A stretch of 64,000 nucleotides of DNA from Sipunculus nudus (Eukaryota; Annelida; Sipuncula; Golfingiida; Sipunculidae). Below, piece after piece: positions 1-11,985 of the stretch (position 1 is the stretch's first letter; each line of letters starts with the position of its first letter). Below the pieces are notes generated by a model. It searched no databases. It was given only the letters and a program-made list of their open reading frames with translations, and had not been told where the DNA came from. The position numbers were made by a program, and so were the translations under genes. The stretch spans positions 76,413,624-76,477,623 of the forward strand of contig CM049308.1 of NCBI GenBank assembly GCA_026874595.1, read 5' to 3'.

Positions 1-1580
1 TCAGAAGAGTGTCTGCTATAGGTAGGCATGACTTCTCTGCTTTTTTTGAGATGTAGTGCACAAAAGTAAGTTTAGCCTACTGGTGGTGGTAATATTATGT
101 TTACTATGAATTAGTCTGCAATTGCCAAGTTATCATTGCAAGCTTCCCCCATGAGGCCCTTAACTAACAACATGGACTGGTGGGTCAATGGTTGTCACAC
201 CTACTACCTGGGACTGAGTGCATCAGTTCGTGGCACAATATATCGCTTCTAATCTCTGTATTTGGTATCAGGACGATCTCTCATACCAACTTTTTGTATT
301 TTTTCTACATTTGGATTTCAGATAAACAATAAAATTTTTTATAATAAAATATTTTGTGTAAAAGATTTTTCTAATAAATCATGTTCAGATAAACAGTACT
401 CTACTGTATTACTATTATTTATGTATCTTTTTAAAGTTCTATTTATATTATGAGCTACTGCTTATATTTCAAGTTCCCCGAGCTGAGACATCACTGAATC
501 AGTCCTCCAGTGGTAAGATGTTCTTAATTATCAGAGGTGTTGTGAAAATGTAAAAAGCTGGATGGCTTGGCTTCCTGAATGTCTCACATTGCTTCACTGT
601 GGCTATCTGTTGTGATGCAATTTTTATTCTCACTGCTTCATAAGGGCAACATTAAAAGTATGTTACTTATATAGTGCAACCCTTTTCTTGTCAGCATGGT
701 AACCTGTGGGGATGGTATTAATGTTGAGCAAGATTTTCCTCACTTCATTACTATGGCAATTGATGGGGATGGTATAAATATAGTTCACAAGTGTTCTGAC
801 TCCTCTGCATTTGGCAGTAAGGGAGATATGTTAATGTGGTTTTTATTAGGCATCATCGCACCCTTACGGGACATCATTAATATTGGGTGGCCGGAGTTCT
901 CACAGAAAAAACAAAAAAATGCTTAACTTGGTAATGTAACCTGTTATTAAATGATAAGACATATTTGAACTGCTTCATGCATGCTGCATAAATTAAAAGA
1001 GCAGTTAGGTTCTTCTGGAAATGTTTAACGTCTTTATCTTTTTAAATTTGACACTCACTGATATCATTGGTAGAAGGTATACATCATATGTGCACTGCAT
1101 TTGGGAAATCACAAACATTTGATATCACCAAGAGGGGTTTTCTTGAATGCAGTTATTTGCTTCTTTAAGCTTTAATCACACTGTCCTTAATATTAATGGG
1201 CAAATGGGACCTGCAAATATGCACTGCTCAGCACACCTTGTACATTAAATTCATATGGTAAAGTGAAGGGATTAACTCTTTACTGCCTTGACCTGTCAGA
1301 GGTCAGATAAGACTTAAATCTGAAAACCCTCAATTGAAATGTCTTTCTGGTGTCAGATAAATGAGATATACAGGTAACATATTTCTGTATCATACCTCTG
1401 CAAACAGTTTAACACTGGGTAATCGCTGTATACTGTAATAAAATGGCACATTAAGTATAATGGAATTCTGAAAGCTTAGGAAATTGTTTAATTATGTTGT
1501 TAAAAAACACACAGAAATAAAAAAATACAATAAAACCTGATTGCTGCTGTTTATTGCTTGATATGTTTTAAACAATGATA
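1..1580. other. Non-coding stretch, nothing recognised
   Basis: AT-rich DNA with frequent stops in all frames. Short open frames at 262-453 and 696-926 have no splice context or recognisable composition. No repeat boundaries or RNA genes were identified. Confidence 0.5.
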
Positions 1581-1585
1581 TAATG
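1581..1585. repeat. Left target-site duplication TAATG
   Basis: Five bases directly before the left inverted terminus, matching the five bases directly after the right terminus. Confidence 0.7.
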
Positions 1586-3654
1586 CAGTGTTGCTCCTAG
1601 AGTGCGGCATTGCCGCAATTTTATTGGCCGTGTCCCTTTATTTTTTGGCAGGCGCGTCCAAGTGGATGCACTATTTTCGCACATGTCCCTCATTATTTAA
1701 ATTATGCGACCCTTAAACGAACGTAGTTACATGAAAATTTATACAGATTGAAAAAAATTGATGTACGTATCCCTTCAGAAAGATTTGGGGAAATCCTCTG
1801 GTATCTGAATCCCTGATTAAACTATACGCGGGATTACATAATACACACAGGTTTAATGGTCACACCATTGATGTCTTGAATGCATTGCCTCAAGGTTGGT
1901 CCATACACACGGAGGTGTTGCAGCTTTTCTGACAAAGATCAATGTTCTAGTGGTCGGAATAAAGTTGCAAGAGAGTGTCCAGTGCTCGACACTGACGTGA
2001 TTTTCTTGATCCTACATAGTCTCACGATAATGCATTTTAATTATTCTTAAACATGAATATGAAAAAGCAGATATTTTTAGGATTTATCAAAGTTTAGAAG
2101 GTGCGACCTGGTCAATATTTATGGCGTTTCACCCCTAAGTTAATCCGCGAAGTACAGTTAGAAACTCGTGCGCCCAGTTTTCGAAAGTTGCAGGTCTTGT
2201 CAAGCAGTTCTCAACGACGTTAGACTGTTTTCAATTATCAGATCGATCATTTTATTATAATGCCTTAGATTACTTTACTACGATAAGTCAGACGATTATT
2301 TCCCTCAAATCACTTAGGTTAGGTCTTCCACAGTGATCTCAAACAATTTGCCTGTATAGTGACATCTTTTCATGGCAGGCCAGCCAACCGACGGCCCCTC
2401 TTTTTTTAATGCATATTCCTATTCTGGACTGAACGGGTCATAAGCTTTAATTTGAATAGAAATTCCCTCGTTCGTAGAGCCTCAGGGTCACATGATTTTG
2501 CTGCAGCCCGGTACGAAATTAAGCCCAAGCCGGGGAATATACTTCTTTGAAAATGTGATGTTTCTCGTGACTAAATGACTCACTATCGCAGTATATAATC
2601 AATATGTAAATATCATAATTAAGAAGAACCGATCTATTTTGTTATCGGTTGCTTTATATTTCTCGGACCAATAATGCAGACGTTTTAAAATCATTTGATA
2701 CTGGTCAAACAAGTATAATATGGCGGCTATCGGCAGCATATTTACCCGGTTAAGCTGACATCGTTTCCGCGGATATAGGCGTAGGTTACGTAGGTTAGCA
2801 AGAAAATTTCAGGAATCAAGATGCACTGATCAAAATATTCTGAGTACAGTTTCTGTAATAAATAAAGTACGATTTTTTAGAGAATTTGTGATTTCTAGTA
2901 GTTTGATACTTACCTAACAATTATAATAAGCCTATAAGGCAATGCCGGCCGCAAATTTTCCCGGCTGACAAGTAACATCGTTCCACGGCTATACGCCTAC
3001 GCATAAATGACACGGAAAGGTCACTTAAGTTTCAGTTACCGATTGTTTTACTTTTATTTGGAACAGAAATTTGGATATTTATTGTATTCCTTTCATTCTT
3101 GTCAAACTAAAATTTTATATTAACATGCCTGTAACAGACTTTAACAAACTGACGTCGTACCACGGCAACTTACGCTGGTGCGGTTGACTTTCTTAATAGC
3201 CTCTCTTTATAACATTAATTGACGGTGAATAAAACCTTGCGTAAATGTTTGTTTTATCCCCCGTTAACTGAGTTGTTCAAAACATGTTTCGATACTGACT
3301 TGCCACTTTGAAAGGTACAAGCTGACTCAATCAAAGATGATTGTGTGTAAGCAATTTGCAATCTGTACATGGTCATCTATGTATAATGTTGTTAGTGAGA
3401 CAAGAATTTCCTAGGCTTAAGTTTTATGAAGACTTGAGATAGGTGACCTGTAATATATTTAACAATTCCAGCCTTTACAATACCTATTATTCATTTCAAA
3501 ATGTGCAAGACTTAAAACATTCATATAACATTGATTATTTTAACATAAAAAATTGCTTCGAAGAACGTGTCCCCACCTAATTTTGGTTTGTCCCCCAGAA
3601 ATTTCATCAAGGGGCCTGGTGTCCCTTTGTGTTTCATGCCTAGGAGCAACACTG
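1586..3654. mobile_element. hAT-like DNA transposon, non-coding (5-bp target duplication)
   Basis: Seen: the first 15 bases (CAGTGTTGCTCCTAG, 1586-1600) are repeated perfectly and inverted at the other end (3640-3654). Both ends are flanked by the direct repeat TAATG (1581-1585 and 3655-3659). Known: CAGTG/CACTG ends with a 5-bp duplication fit the hAT5 branch of hAT elements. The 2069-bp interior has no long open frame, so it is a non-autonomous derivative or a decayed copy. It is visibly richer in CG dinucleotides than the flanking DNA. The superfamily call rests on the end bases and duplication length only. Confidence 0.75.
2620..3185. repeat. Degenerate ~200-bp tandem repeat inside the hAT-like element
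   Basis: Three diverged units each end in a related block: a CTGACATCG/CTGACGTCG-type motif, then CGCGG or CACGG, then a GCGTAGG/CGCCTACG-type motif (near 2752, 2965 and 3147). The upstream parts also share CCGAT-TTGTT and GTCAAAC motifs. Alignment was by eye, so unit borders are approximate. Confidence 0.4.
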
Positions 3655-3659
3655 TAATG
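3655..3659. repeat. Right target-site duplication TAATG
   Basis: Matches 1581-1585 exactly and abuts the right terminus of the hAT-like element. Confidence 0.7.
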
Positions 3660-4070
3660 AGTCTGACAAAATGGTCATTGAGTATTTGTCATAGGACCTA
3701 TAGTTTATTGATACATACCAGAATGTCTGTGGCTAGTAATATTGTGGTACAAATATGCCGTCATGTTTTCATATATGATATATGAATTATTGATTGTATT
3801 TTCTTTCTTAATAGATGATGTGTATCGAATGGCTGCCACATACCTGCAAAAAATTATTTTATGTAAAATACAAATATCCTTTGAAAAAATCAATCTCTAG
3901 GTGAATTATAGCCACTAACACCAGTAAAATTTTGCAGGCTAAACAAATGAAAATGTGCACCTTGTTCCACAGTCTGTACTCTCTTCTGTGATGAAAAAAT
4001 GTCTGTGAAAGTTGAAGAAGGGTCATGAGTTGTAATGATGTGTGTTGTGTGTGTGGGTACATTCTAGTTT
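3660..4070. other. Non-coding spacer
   Basis: AT-rich spacer between two mobile elements. The short opposing open frames at 3705-4062 look like chance; no other structure was seen. Confidence 0.4.
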
Positions 4071-5059
4071 TTAGCCCTCAGCCCTTAGGCTGATGGGCTA
4101 TTGTCGTCACCCAAGCTGTCCGTTCGTCCGGCGTCCGTTAACTTTTACCTTGTGAGCGGGATATCTTGAAAAGGATTCACCATCAGATTTTTATTTCCTC
4201 GGTAATGATGTATATCGACAAAATCTAGGTCAAGTTCGAAAATTGGTGACCTTGACCTATTTTTCTACATTTTAGAGCTGATTATAGAAAAACACTTAGA
4301 TGCTTATTACTCAGGAACCATTTGGTGGATTTTCACAAAACTTACTATGATTATTAGGACTGATAGTCTGTACCTGCTACACAAGTTTGGTGGCGCCACC
4401 TACAATTTCTGATTTTTAATGAATTTTTATCAGATTTTTCAACTTTGGGCTTGTGAGTGGGATATCTCTAAAAGGATTCACCGTAGGAATTTTATTTTTT
4501 CGGTGAAGATGTATATTGACAAAATCTCAGTCAAGTTCGAAGATGGGTGACCTTGACCTATTTTTCTACGTTTTAGAGCTGATAATAGAAAAAAACATTT
4601 AGAAGCTTATTTTTTCAGGAACCATTGGGTGGATTTTCACAATACTTACTATGATCATAGGGACTGATGGTCTGTAACTGCTGCACAAGTTTGGGGCACC
4701 ACCTGCAATTTCTGATTTTTAATGAATTTTTCTTGGATTTTTCAATTTTGGCCTTGTGAGCGGGATATCTCTAAAAGGATTCACAATAGGAATTTTATTT
4801 CTTTGGTGAAGATGTATATTGACAAATTCTTGTTCAAGTTCGAAGATGGGTGACCTTGACCTACTTTTCAAGGTCACAGAGCTTATAATAGAATGAAACT
4901 TAGAAGCTTATTTTTCAGGAAGCATTTGGTGGATTGTTATGAATCATGGTACATTTATAACTGAGACATGTACAGATATACATCCATGTGAAAACAGATT
5001 TTTAGTACTTGTTACTGTTTCCACCTCTAAACACTGTTCTTTTGGCTGAGGGCTTTTGT
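4071..5059 (+). mobile_element. Pearl/HINE-like element with ~300-bp satellite core (family D)
   Basis: Seen: the left end TTAGCCCTCAGCC is mirrored by GGCTGAGGGCT at 5044-5054. A GTCCGTTCGTCC-type microsatellite follows near 4118. Three direct repeats of about 300 bp then follow, each with TTGTGAG(C/T)GGGATATCT, GGTGACCTTGACCTA and AGGAACCATTTGGTGGATT or close variants. Known: subterminal inverted repeats plus a GTCY microsatellite plus tandem core is the layout of pearl, DINE-1 and HINE elements. Family assignment is by architecture, not similarity search. Confidence 0.6.
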
Positions 5060-6170
5060 CAGCTTCTGCTGATATTCTAGTTTTAAGTTGCTCATATTTA
5101 AGTATGCTTGATACAAAAGGTCTTCAAGAAGAATGTTTTTAAAAATTTTAAGGGAATTTACCCATATATCTGAACTTTTAGCAGGGTCTTCCACTAGTGT
5201 ACAGCATGTTTTTCCAATCTTTATGCATCCACATGGCCATCTATCATACACAATAGACAAGATTTAAAAAATCAATACCCTCACACCAGTTATATGCTGA
5301 TCGGTTGGTGCACACATTCTGATTGGTCGATCTTGTGCTGCCGTGATCTATTACAAAATTTTGCACGTGTATTGCTAAGATGTATGGAAATGTATGCTAT
5401 CATATATTTTATGTGAACAATGTGTGTCCTAAATACTAATGTAAAAGCTAGAGTCACTATTAATATTATACATGTCGGCTATGGAATTCTAAATGTACTG
5501 GTACATATATCAGCCAACATGTTGGTATATTTATAAGTTTAGAGGAACCACAGGTTTATGTATGATTAGAAATTTCAAAATCCTAAAGAAACAATAAATT
5601 GTGATATAGGTCCACAGAGGTCAACCAGTTTTTACTAATAATTACCTAATTAGGAAATTACTACTGATTCCCATCACTACCTCACACATCAATTAACAAT
5701 CTTCAGCATGCCTTTGGTTTTGGTTATTGTACACTTATAATATGAGCATTACATCACAATTACTTGGCATTTTGTCTTTTCATATTTATCACATTACTGC
5801 ACTGTTTGTATTTCTATCTGGCCAGTCTTCATGTGGTTTGTTCACAGTCCCCTTTTGAGCAATTAGGACAAGAAAATTAGGATGATTATTTACTTGTCAA
5901 ACTTTGATGGCCAGCTGTCATCAGTAGGGGAGATTTCATTCCTTTAAGAGCTAGAATGTTCCAATGTGGCATTCAGACATGTCTAGACAAGATTTCCTAA
6001 GGAACTTGATCTAATCAATGTTACCAACAGGCCAGAAACATCATTTCTGCTCTTAAAACTAGAAACAGTCCAACATATATGTGACCTCTGCTGAAGAATT
6101 CTTCATGTTTCCCAGATTGTGGTTTGAACCTCAGTCCAGAGTCTGTCTCAATAGAGGTAATATGCTCACT
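5060..6170. other. Non-coding stretch
   Basis: AT-rich. It includes a minus-strand open frame (5027-5260) that runs across the right end of the family D element; it has a possible acceptor at 5231-5233 and a possible donor at 5156-5161, but no recognisable product. Nothing else supported. Confidence 0.35.
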
Positions 6171-6357
6171 TCATAATATCTCAAATGGCCGCTGCAGCCA
6201 CTCAGCTTCAGACAGGTCAGACACTGTCAGGCCCAGTGACGAGCAGAGTCGACGTAACTTTATCTGACATTGATGTAATATTGTTCTTGTGATCTGAAGA
6301 CCGTCCAGGCGGTGATAAGGTGCTGATGTCTTCATTCTATACCAGCTCAGCTGAAAT
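6171..6357 (-). CDS. Terminal coding exon of an unidentified minus-strand gene
   Basis: Seen on the minus strand: a strong 3' splice site (long pyrimidine run, then CAG at 6360-6358). It is followed by a single open frame of 62 codons beginning FQLSWYRMK, containing TRTILHQCQIKLRRLCSSLG, and ending WLQRPFEIL-stop at 6173-6171. The other two frames close quickly. Composition (C, W, L, R, S mixed, few low-complexity runs) is protein-like. I do not recognise the family and found no partner exon upstream on the same strand, so it could also be a pseudogene fragment or cargo moved by a transposon. A strong donor-like GTGAGC lies just past the stop but would leave the stop inside the exon. Confidence 0.45.
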
Positions 6358-6689
6358 CTGGAAGAACAACAGGGATATAAATAGACAATACACATAGTGT
6401 GTAAAAGGATGTAAAACTACTTAAATTCATTTATCGCAAATGCTAAATAATTAATTTTACTAGTTATAATTACAGTGTAATCATACTATGAATATTTTTT
6501 AAAGATTATTAAAATAATTATGGCTCAAACCCATGATACTCTGCTTTTAGTGATCTGATAACATTCTTGGCATTGTGCCAGCCACTTGATGGTGATACCC
6601 AGCAAACCCTGCTAAAGGTCAAAACAGTGAAGGGAAAGGTGAATGTAGCATATAACCACTGCATTAGAAGTTTTCACCTGAACTTAAAG

Positions 6690-7044
6690 GTAACTATAAA
6701 TACCTTGCTTTTCCACATAATATTTGAACAAATTGATGAATTTTAAAGAAATTTATTAGATGTGGGTCATAGGCCCAGAAATCGGTTTGGGATAAATTTG
6801 GCTGAAACAAGATCCATATCTGCTTTAAAGTTAGCAGGGGACTATTTTTCGGTCTAGGCCTTTTTTCCACACATTTCACTCCTGTCCATGACCAGTACCC
6901 ATTCACTCATGGGTGGAGAGGGTCCAGCTTTGTGATTAAGACTATGGCCAGGAGTCTCAGCATGTACAGCGGCCAGAACAGGACATGATCCCATAAACTT
7001 GCGTTCTTATGTCCAGTGCCCTAACCATTGAGTCACCAAGCTTC
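6690..7044 (-). mobile_element. tRNA-derived SINE, minus strand
   Basis: Read on the minus strand, 7044-6970 resembles a tRNA head: GGTGACTCAATGGTTAGGGC fits an A box, and about 35 bases later GGGATCATGTCC fits a degenerate B box. The body continues through a TACTGGTCATGGACAGG block to about 6690. Ends are approximate and no target duplication was confirmed. Confidence 0.5.
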
Positions 7045-8689
7045 ATATGCATGGACCACATAATGATAAAATTATCTAAAATTAACAGTCTGAGAGCTTT
7101 GGAGCATGACTAACAGGATATTTTATGACATAAGGGTAAATATGTATATTATGTTAACTTAGATAGTATGTTAACTTAGGGAATTAGCAGTCCAACATAA
7201 TTACTCATTTACCTTTGATGTCAGACATCAGCCTGGGCATGTATAGCATGCTAGGTGTGAATATTGGATGATTCTTTAATTGATACCTTGGTCTGTAATA
7301 AAGTCAGTTGGCACCATGCTGGTAGCCATCAGCTGTTCATCTCTGTGCTAGTTACAGCCTGGCCTGGTGGCATCTGTATACATGTCTAATTGATTATTTG
7401 TGGAAAACACATAACTTCCCATCCAGTCACCTGGCCACATCAATTACATTACTTTTTAACACTTTGTCCTTTCAATCCCTGCTTAAATGTCACATAACTG
7501 TCATAACAATACCATGAAGTAAAGATACAGTATGTGGTTACAGAATTGTGTCCTGTGGGTGGAATTATATAGGAGTGTTTTATAATTCAGGTTTGATAGC
7601 AAAGAACTTGATGCTTTATATAAATTGATATCATTATTATTGTAAAGAGTAAAGCAGTACACAATTATGGATATTGTGTTTTTTTATTGAAATGCATAAT
7701 AAAATTATAGAATTTCATATAGGGCAGTACTAGTGACTTCTGTTTCTGAGAAATTAAGATTAACCCTAACATGTTGACCCTTCTTGATTTGACAAACTGT
7801 GTTCTAATCTAACTTTTATTATCAGATAATGGATTGGTGTCAGATTGTCAAGTCATGAATGTTTTCATGTATAATGCTTTTGGTAATTCCACGATGGAGT
7901 CATTTCTTTGATGCCATTAATGGCGTTTTTATGGCTCTCTTAGGCTACATTGTGTGCGATCTATCCTTTATTTGGAATCATTTGTTTTGCAGCTTGAATG
8001 ACTCACATGTCATTAATCACTTTAAATATAGTGTTTGGAATGGTTATAATATAGGAATTTCAGAGTCTGGAAATCTTTAATGGATTGAATACATTTGCCA
8101 GATCAGATTGGATTAATTCTGGGCCTTTGCTAATTTCTGTCTGCCATAATTATTATCCAAAATGTTAAAAAATGATTACACATATATTTTTTGACTGACT
8201 TGATAGTTTGACATTTTAGTTTATCATCTGTATTGAGATATTTAATACCTCAGAAGATTGAAATATTTGAAAGGTTCTTGAATATTCTTTCTGTTACATT
8301 TTTCTTTCCTATTTACATTTTTGTTAAGTATAAACAAAAATTTGGTAATGTTATATCCTCACCAGATGATTAATTAAGCTCAGTATAAAACTATGTATGG
8401 TTTACTTTCTGGTACTTTAGTAAATCCATATTGTTCTGTCATGCATTTAAAAATTTGAGGTACTTTTACAGTTATTAAAATTTCCTGTCAGGTCTGAAAC
8501 TAAGCCTTAGCTGGAAGCTGCTACTTAGCTAGTGATATTAGAATCCAGTAATCTGGAATAAATTATCCAGGAGTATATGATAATCCAGCACTCTGTCCAG
8601 GCTTATATAATAATACTTGTACACATCTGTATAGTGTTTTACAGTTATCATTATTATTAATATTATTATTAATAAAGTGGCCGGGGCAT
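7045..8689. other. Non-coding stretch
   Basis: AT-rich without supported genes. The open frame at 7859-8080 (+) lacks splice context. A short motif (GAATCCAGTA...TCCAGGAGTAT...AATCCAG) at 8541-8591 recurs at 10038 and 10205. Confidence 0.4.
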
Positions 8690-9840
8690 ATAGTTTTACC
8701 CATGTCCGTCATTCCGTCATTCCGAAATCATACAGTTGTACGGGCTTTTTTTCGCAATGCCTGCAGATATTGGCCTGTTTTTTGTGTGTGGGCAGATAAT
8801 GACCAGTTACAGATCAAGTTCGCGTTTTGTCCCGGTTGACCTACTTTTGAACGTTTTACGCCTCCTTAACTTAGAAAATTTCATGAAAAATAGAAATATT
8901 CATGACAGATAAACATGTACAGACTTTTTTTCGCAACGCCTGCAGATATTGGCCTGATTTTTGGTGTGTGGGCAGATATAAACCAGTTATAGATCAAGAT
9001 CGCGTTTCATCCGGGTTGACCTACTTTTGACTGTTTTACGGCTCCTGAACATAGAAAATTTCATGAAAAATATGAAATTTCATGACAAATACACATGTAC
9101 GGACTTTTATTCGCAACGCCTGCAGATATTGGCCTGATTTTTGGTGTGTGGGCAGATATTGACCAGTTACAGATCGAGTTCACGTTTCGTCATAGTTGAC
9201 CTACTTTTGACTGTTTTACGGCTCCTGAACATAGAAAATTTAATGTAAAATATAAATTTTCATGACAAATACACTTGTACAAGTGCACATGTATGGGCTT
9301 TTTTTTGCAGTGCCTGCAGATACTGGCCTGATTTTTGGTGTGAAGGCAGATAATGACCAGTTACAGATCGAGTTCTTGTTTTGTCCCAGTTGACCTACCT
9401 TTGACCATTTGACTGCTCCTGAACATAGGAAGTTTCATGAAAAATAGAATTTTCATAACAAATGCATATGTACTGACTTTTTTCCTCAATGCCTGCAGAT
9501 ACCACCCTGATTTTTTATGTGTGGGCAGATAATGACAGTTACAGATCGAGTTCGCGATTGTTTTACGGCTCCTTAACATAGAAAATTTCATGAAAGACAG
9601 AAATTTTTATGGAAAATGCACATGTATGGACTTTTTTTCACAATGCCTGCATATACTGTCATGATTTTTGGTGCGTTGCTTGATAATGACCCGTTACAGA
9701 TCGAGTTTGCATTTTGCCCTTGTTGACCTACTTTTGACCATACGACACCTCCTGAACTTAAAAAATTTTTCAAAATTTTACAAATGTTTCTAATTTGCCC
9801 CAGGCGGGGGCATTTTTGTCGTTCAGACACATCTAGTTTT
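8690..9840 (+). mobile_element. Pearl/HINE-like element with ~180-bp satellite core (family B)
   Basis: Seen: a left end with GGCCGGGGCATATAG and a TCCGTCATTCCGTCATTCC run, then six direct repeats. Each carries GCAA(T/C)GCCTGCAGATA-TGGCC, GACCAGTTACAGATC and GTTGACCTACTTTTGAC, spaced about 179, 180, 194, 180 and 153 bases. The right end has a hairpin (TGCCCC-AGGC-GGGGGCA) and finishes GTCGTTCAGACACATCTAG. The reverse-complement copy at 58278-61870 confirms both ends. Layout matches pearl/DINE-1-type elements. Confidence 0.7.
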
Positions 9841-11895
9841 TGTTATTATATACATTTAAAAGGCACAACATACCTATATAAGAATACTTATTAAAAGCAC
9901 CATACATAAACTAAGACAGTAAAATTAATCAAATAGATAAAACATAATATAAATTAAGATAAAATAAATTGATACTGTTTATGTTAAATACCCAAGCTGA
10001 TATAGAAATCATACCTCAGATAATGGGTGGAAGTAGAATCCAGTTCTCTGGATGAAAGAATCCAGGAGTAATATAAAATCCAGTACAATAGCAGCACTAT
10101 AGCATATAGCAGATGTAGTCAACAGCACTGATGCTTTACTGTAATGCTATTGCCAGGTGTTCCCACCTGATATAAGAACTACACCATACTCGGCCAGTGA
10201 CGGTGAAATCTAGTCCTGTCAGTGAAATTACCCTGGAGTAATGTATAATCCAGTACTACATGTATATCCAAGCTGCACTACTGTTGATTCATAGTTAGTA
10301 ATAAGTTACCCAGTTCAAGGACATTTAATAAGATTTATGATAAATTATTTTCAGATAAAGCCATCCCGATATCATTTGTTATGTACACTTCACATAGTTT
10401 CATGTGAGGTAGCAATTCAAGATGGACTTTATTGAGGTCACCTACATTAACATACACTGTCTGCTTAAGAATAAGTTATCACACATTGTAATGCTAATCA
10501 GCTGGATGTGTTTAAATCACAGTGTGGAGTGGGGCATTTAAATATTCAAATCAGTCAGGTGACCAGCAGACTTTTGTTCATATGCAAATGCTTTTGCTTT
10601 TTTCACCTTTAAATATTGCATTTGCATTTAAATGTAGAGCTGCTGGTAACTCTGCATTTGCATTTTCATCATGTATGCATTTGGTTTTCAGATGCAAATT
10701 GAAGTGCAGTTCAAGAGTTCATTAAATGTTTCATTCTTCTGAAAACTTTTCTAACATTGATATATATTGTAAACATTTATTAATATCAACCATGTTATAT
10801 ATGATAATGATAAAATTACCCTTTTACATGGCAGAAGTTTACTTTTTTAAATCAGAGACACAAAGCCACACTCACAAATTTAATAACATTATTTATTTCA
10901 GATACATTAATATAAATGATAACTCTTTTAGATTGTAAACTTTTGAGCTGTGACCTACTTTTTGGTCTTTTTATATTTGGCAAATTCTGTCTTGGTGTTA
11001 AAATTTATATCGTGAATGACAGCCTGTGCTTCCAACAGAGACAAATTTGGGGGAAAAATACAGGTAAAACTGGAACATACAGCAGGCATTTTTTGGGCCA
11101 TTTAAGTGTGAGTGATGGATGACACACTTATACCCTGTTGCTCTGTGATTTATGGCCTGTTTAGGGACAGAGTTCACTTCAGCGTTTCAAGGTTCATTTG
11201 TTCACTCAGTGCAAAAAGGGTCTGACAGGTATCAGACTTCATGACCCATATTTGAACTAGATTTTATATTTTTTTTCTCCTGAATTCATTTCCAGACATG
11301 AAAATACTAAAAGATTTAAACAATTGTTTGTTTGTTGAATTTTGATTAAAATTAACAGATATCAGATTTTGGTGTTATCATAATGATGTATATCACAATA
11401 TTTTAATCTGATTAATTGCACTTTAAATTTATGCATCATTTACAAGTTGTTATTATCATTAATCATTACATTAAAAGATGTTGAATTAAAAATTTTAGGA
11501 TAATATTATCTTATCATACACAAACACGTTTCATCAAGCAAAAAAAGAATTCCATATAATAATAAGGGTCAAAGTTAATCTGTGCTGCAAATTCATTGAG
11601 TTCCTCTGTTAAGTAAGTTTGACCAACATTTGCGTTGATGACCTTTGACTCAAGGCCCTCTAATTAAAACACACATGTATTTCTCAAAATAAGACATTTG
11701 CATATTTATTGACCTTTGACTACAGATTGAGGATATTCATTGGTTATATCTTAATTCATGATTAATCCTACCATTTCTTTCTGCTGGTCTTTCAGCCTCT
11801 CTGGGCTTTTATTGTGTTCAAGGTCTCTCAAATGTTTATATAGACTGAAAAATATGGAGAATTGTGCTGATAGGCAAGTGAAGGATTAGATAATT
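9841..11895. other. Non-coding stretch
   Basis: AT-rich with several short chance open frames (10522-11122). Two further copies of the TCCAGGAGTAAT-type motif lie at 10038-10090 and 10205-10256. No gene supported. Confidence 0.4.
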
Positions 11896-11950
11896 AGCTC
11901 AGCTGACTATAAGTCATCTGAGCTATAGTCATGGTCCATTGTCCGTCGTC

Positions 11951-11985
<35 letters not shown>

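Noticed and set aside
7859-8080. 73-codon plus-strand open frame (SHFFDAINGVFMALLG...)
   Set aside because: No splice sites or family resemblance; AT-rich chance frame.
4071-9840. Evenly spaced repeats that could suggest CRISPR arrays
   Set aside because: Units are 180-300 bp with diverged copies, no short repeat/spacer pattern, in a eukaryotic genome.
10375-10431. AG-bounded 54-base open segment before GTAGCA (IKPSRYHLLCTL...), phase-compatible with the 17525 segment
   Set aside because: No resemblance to ANAPC1 that I can see; short open segments between AG and GT are common by chance.
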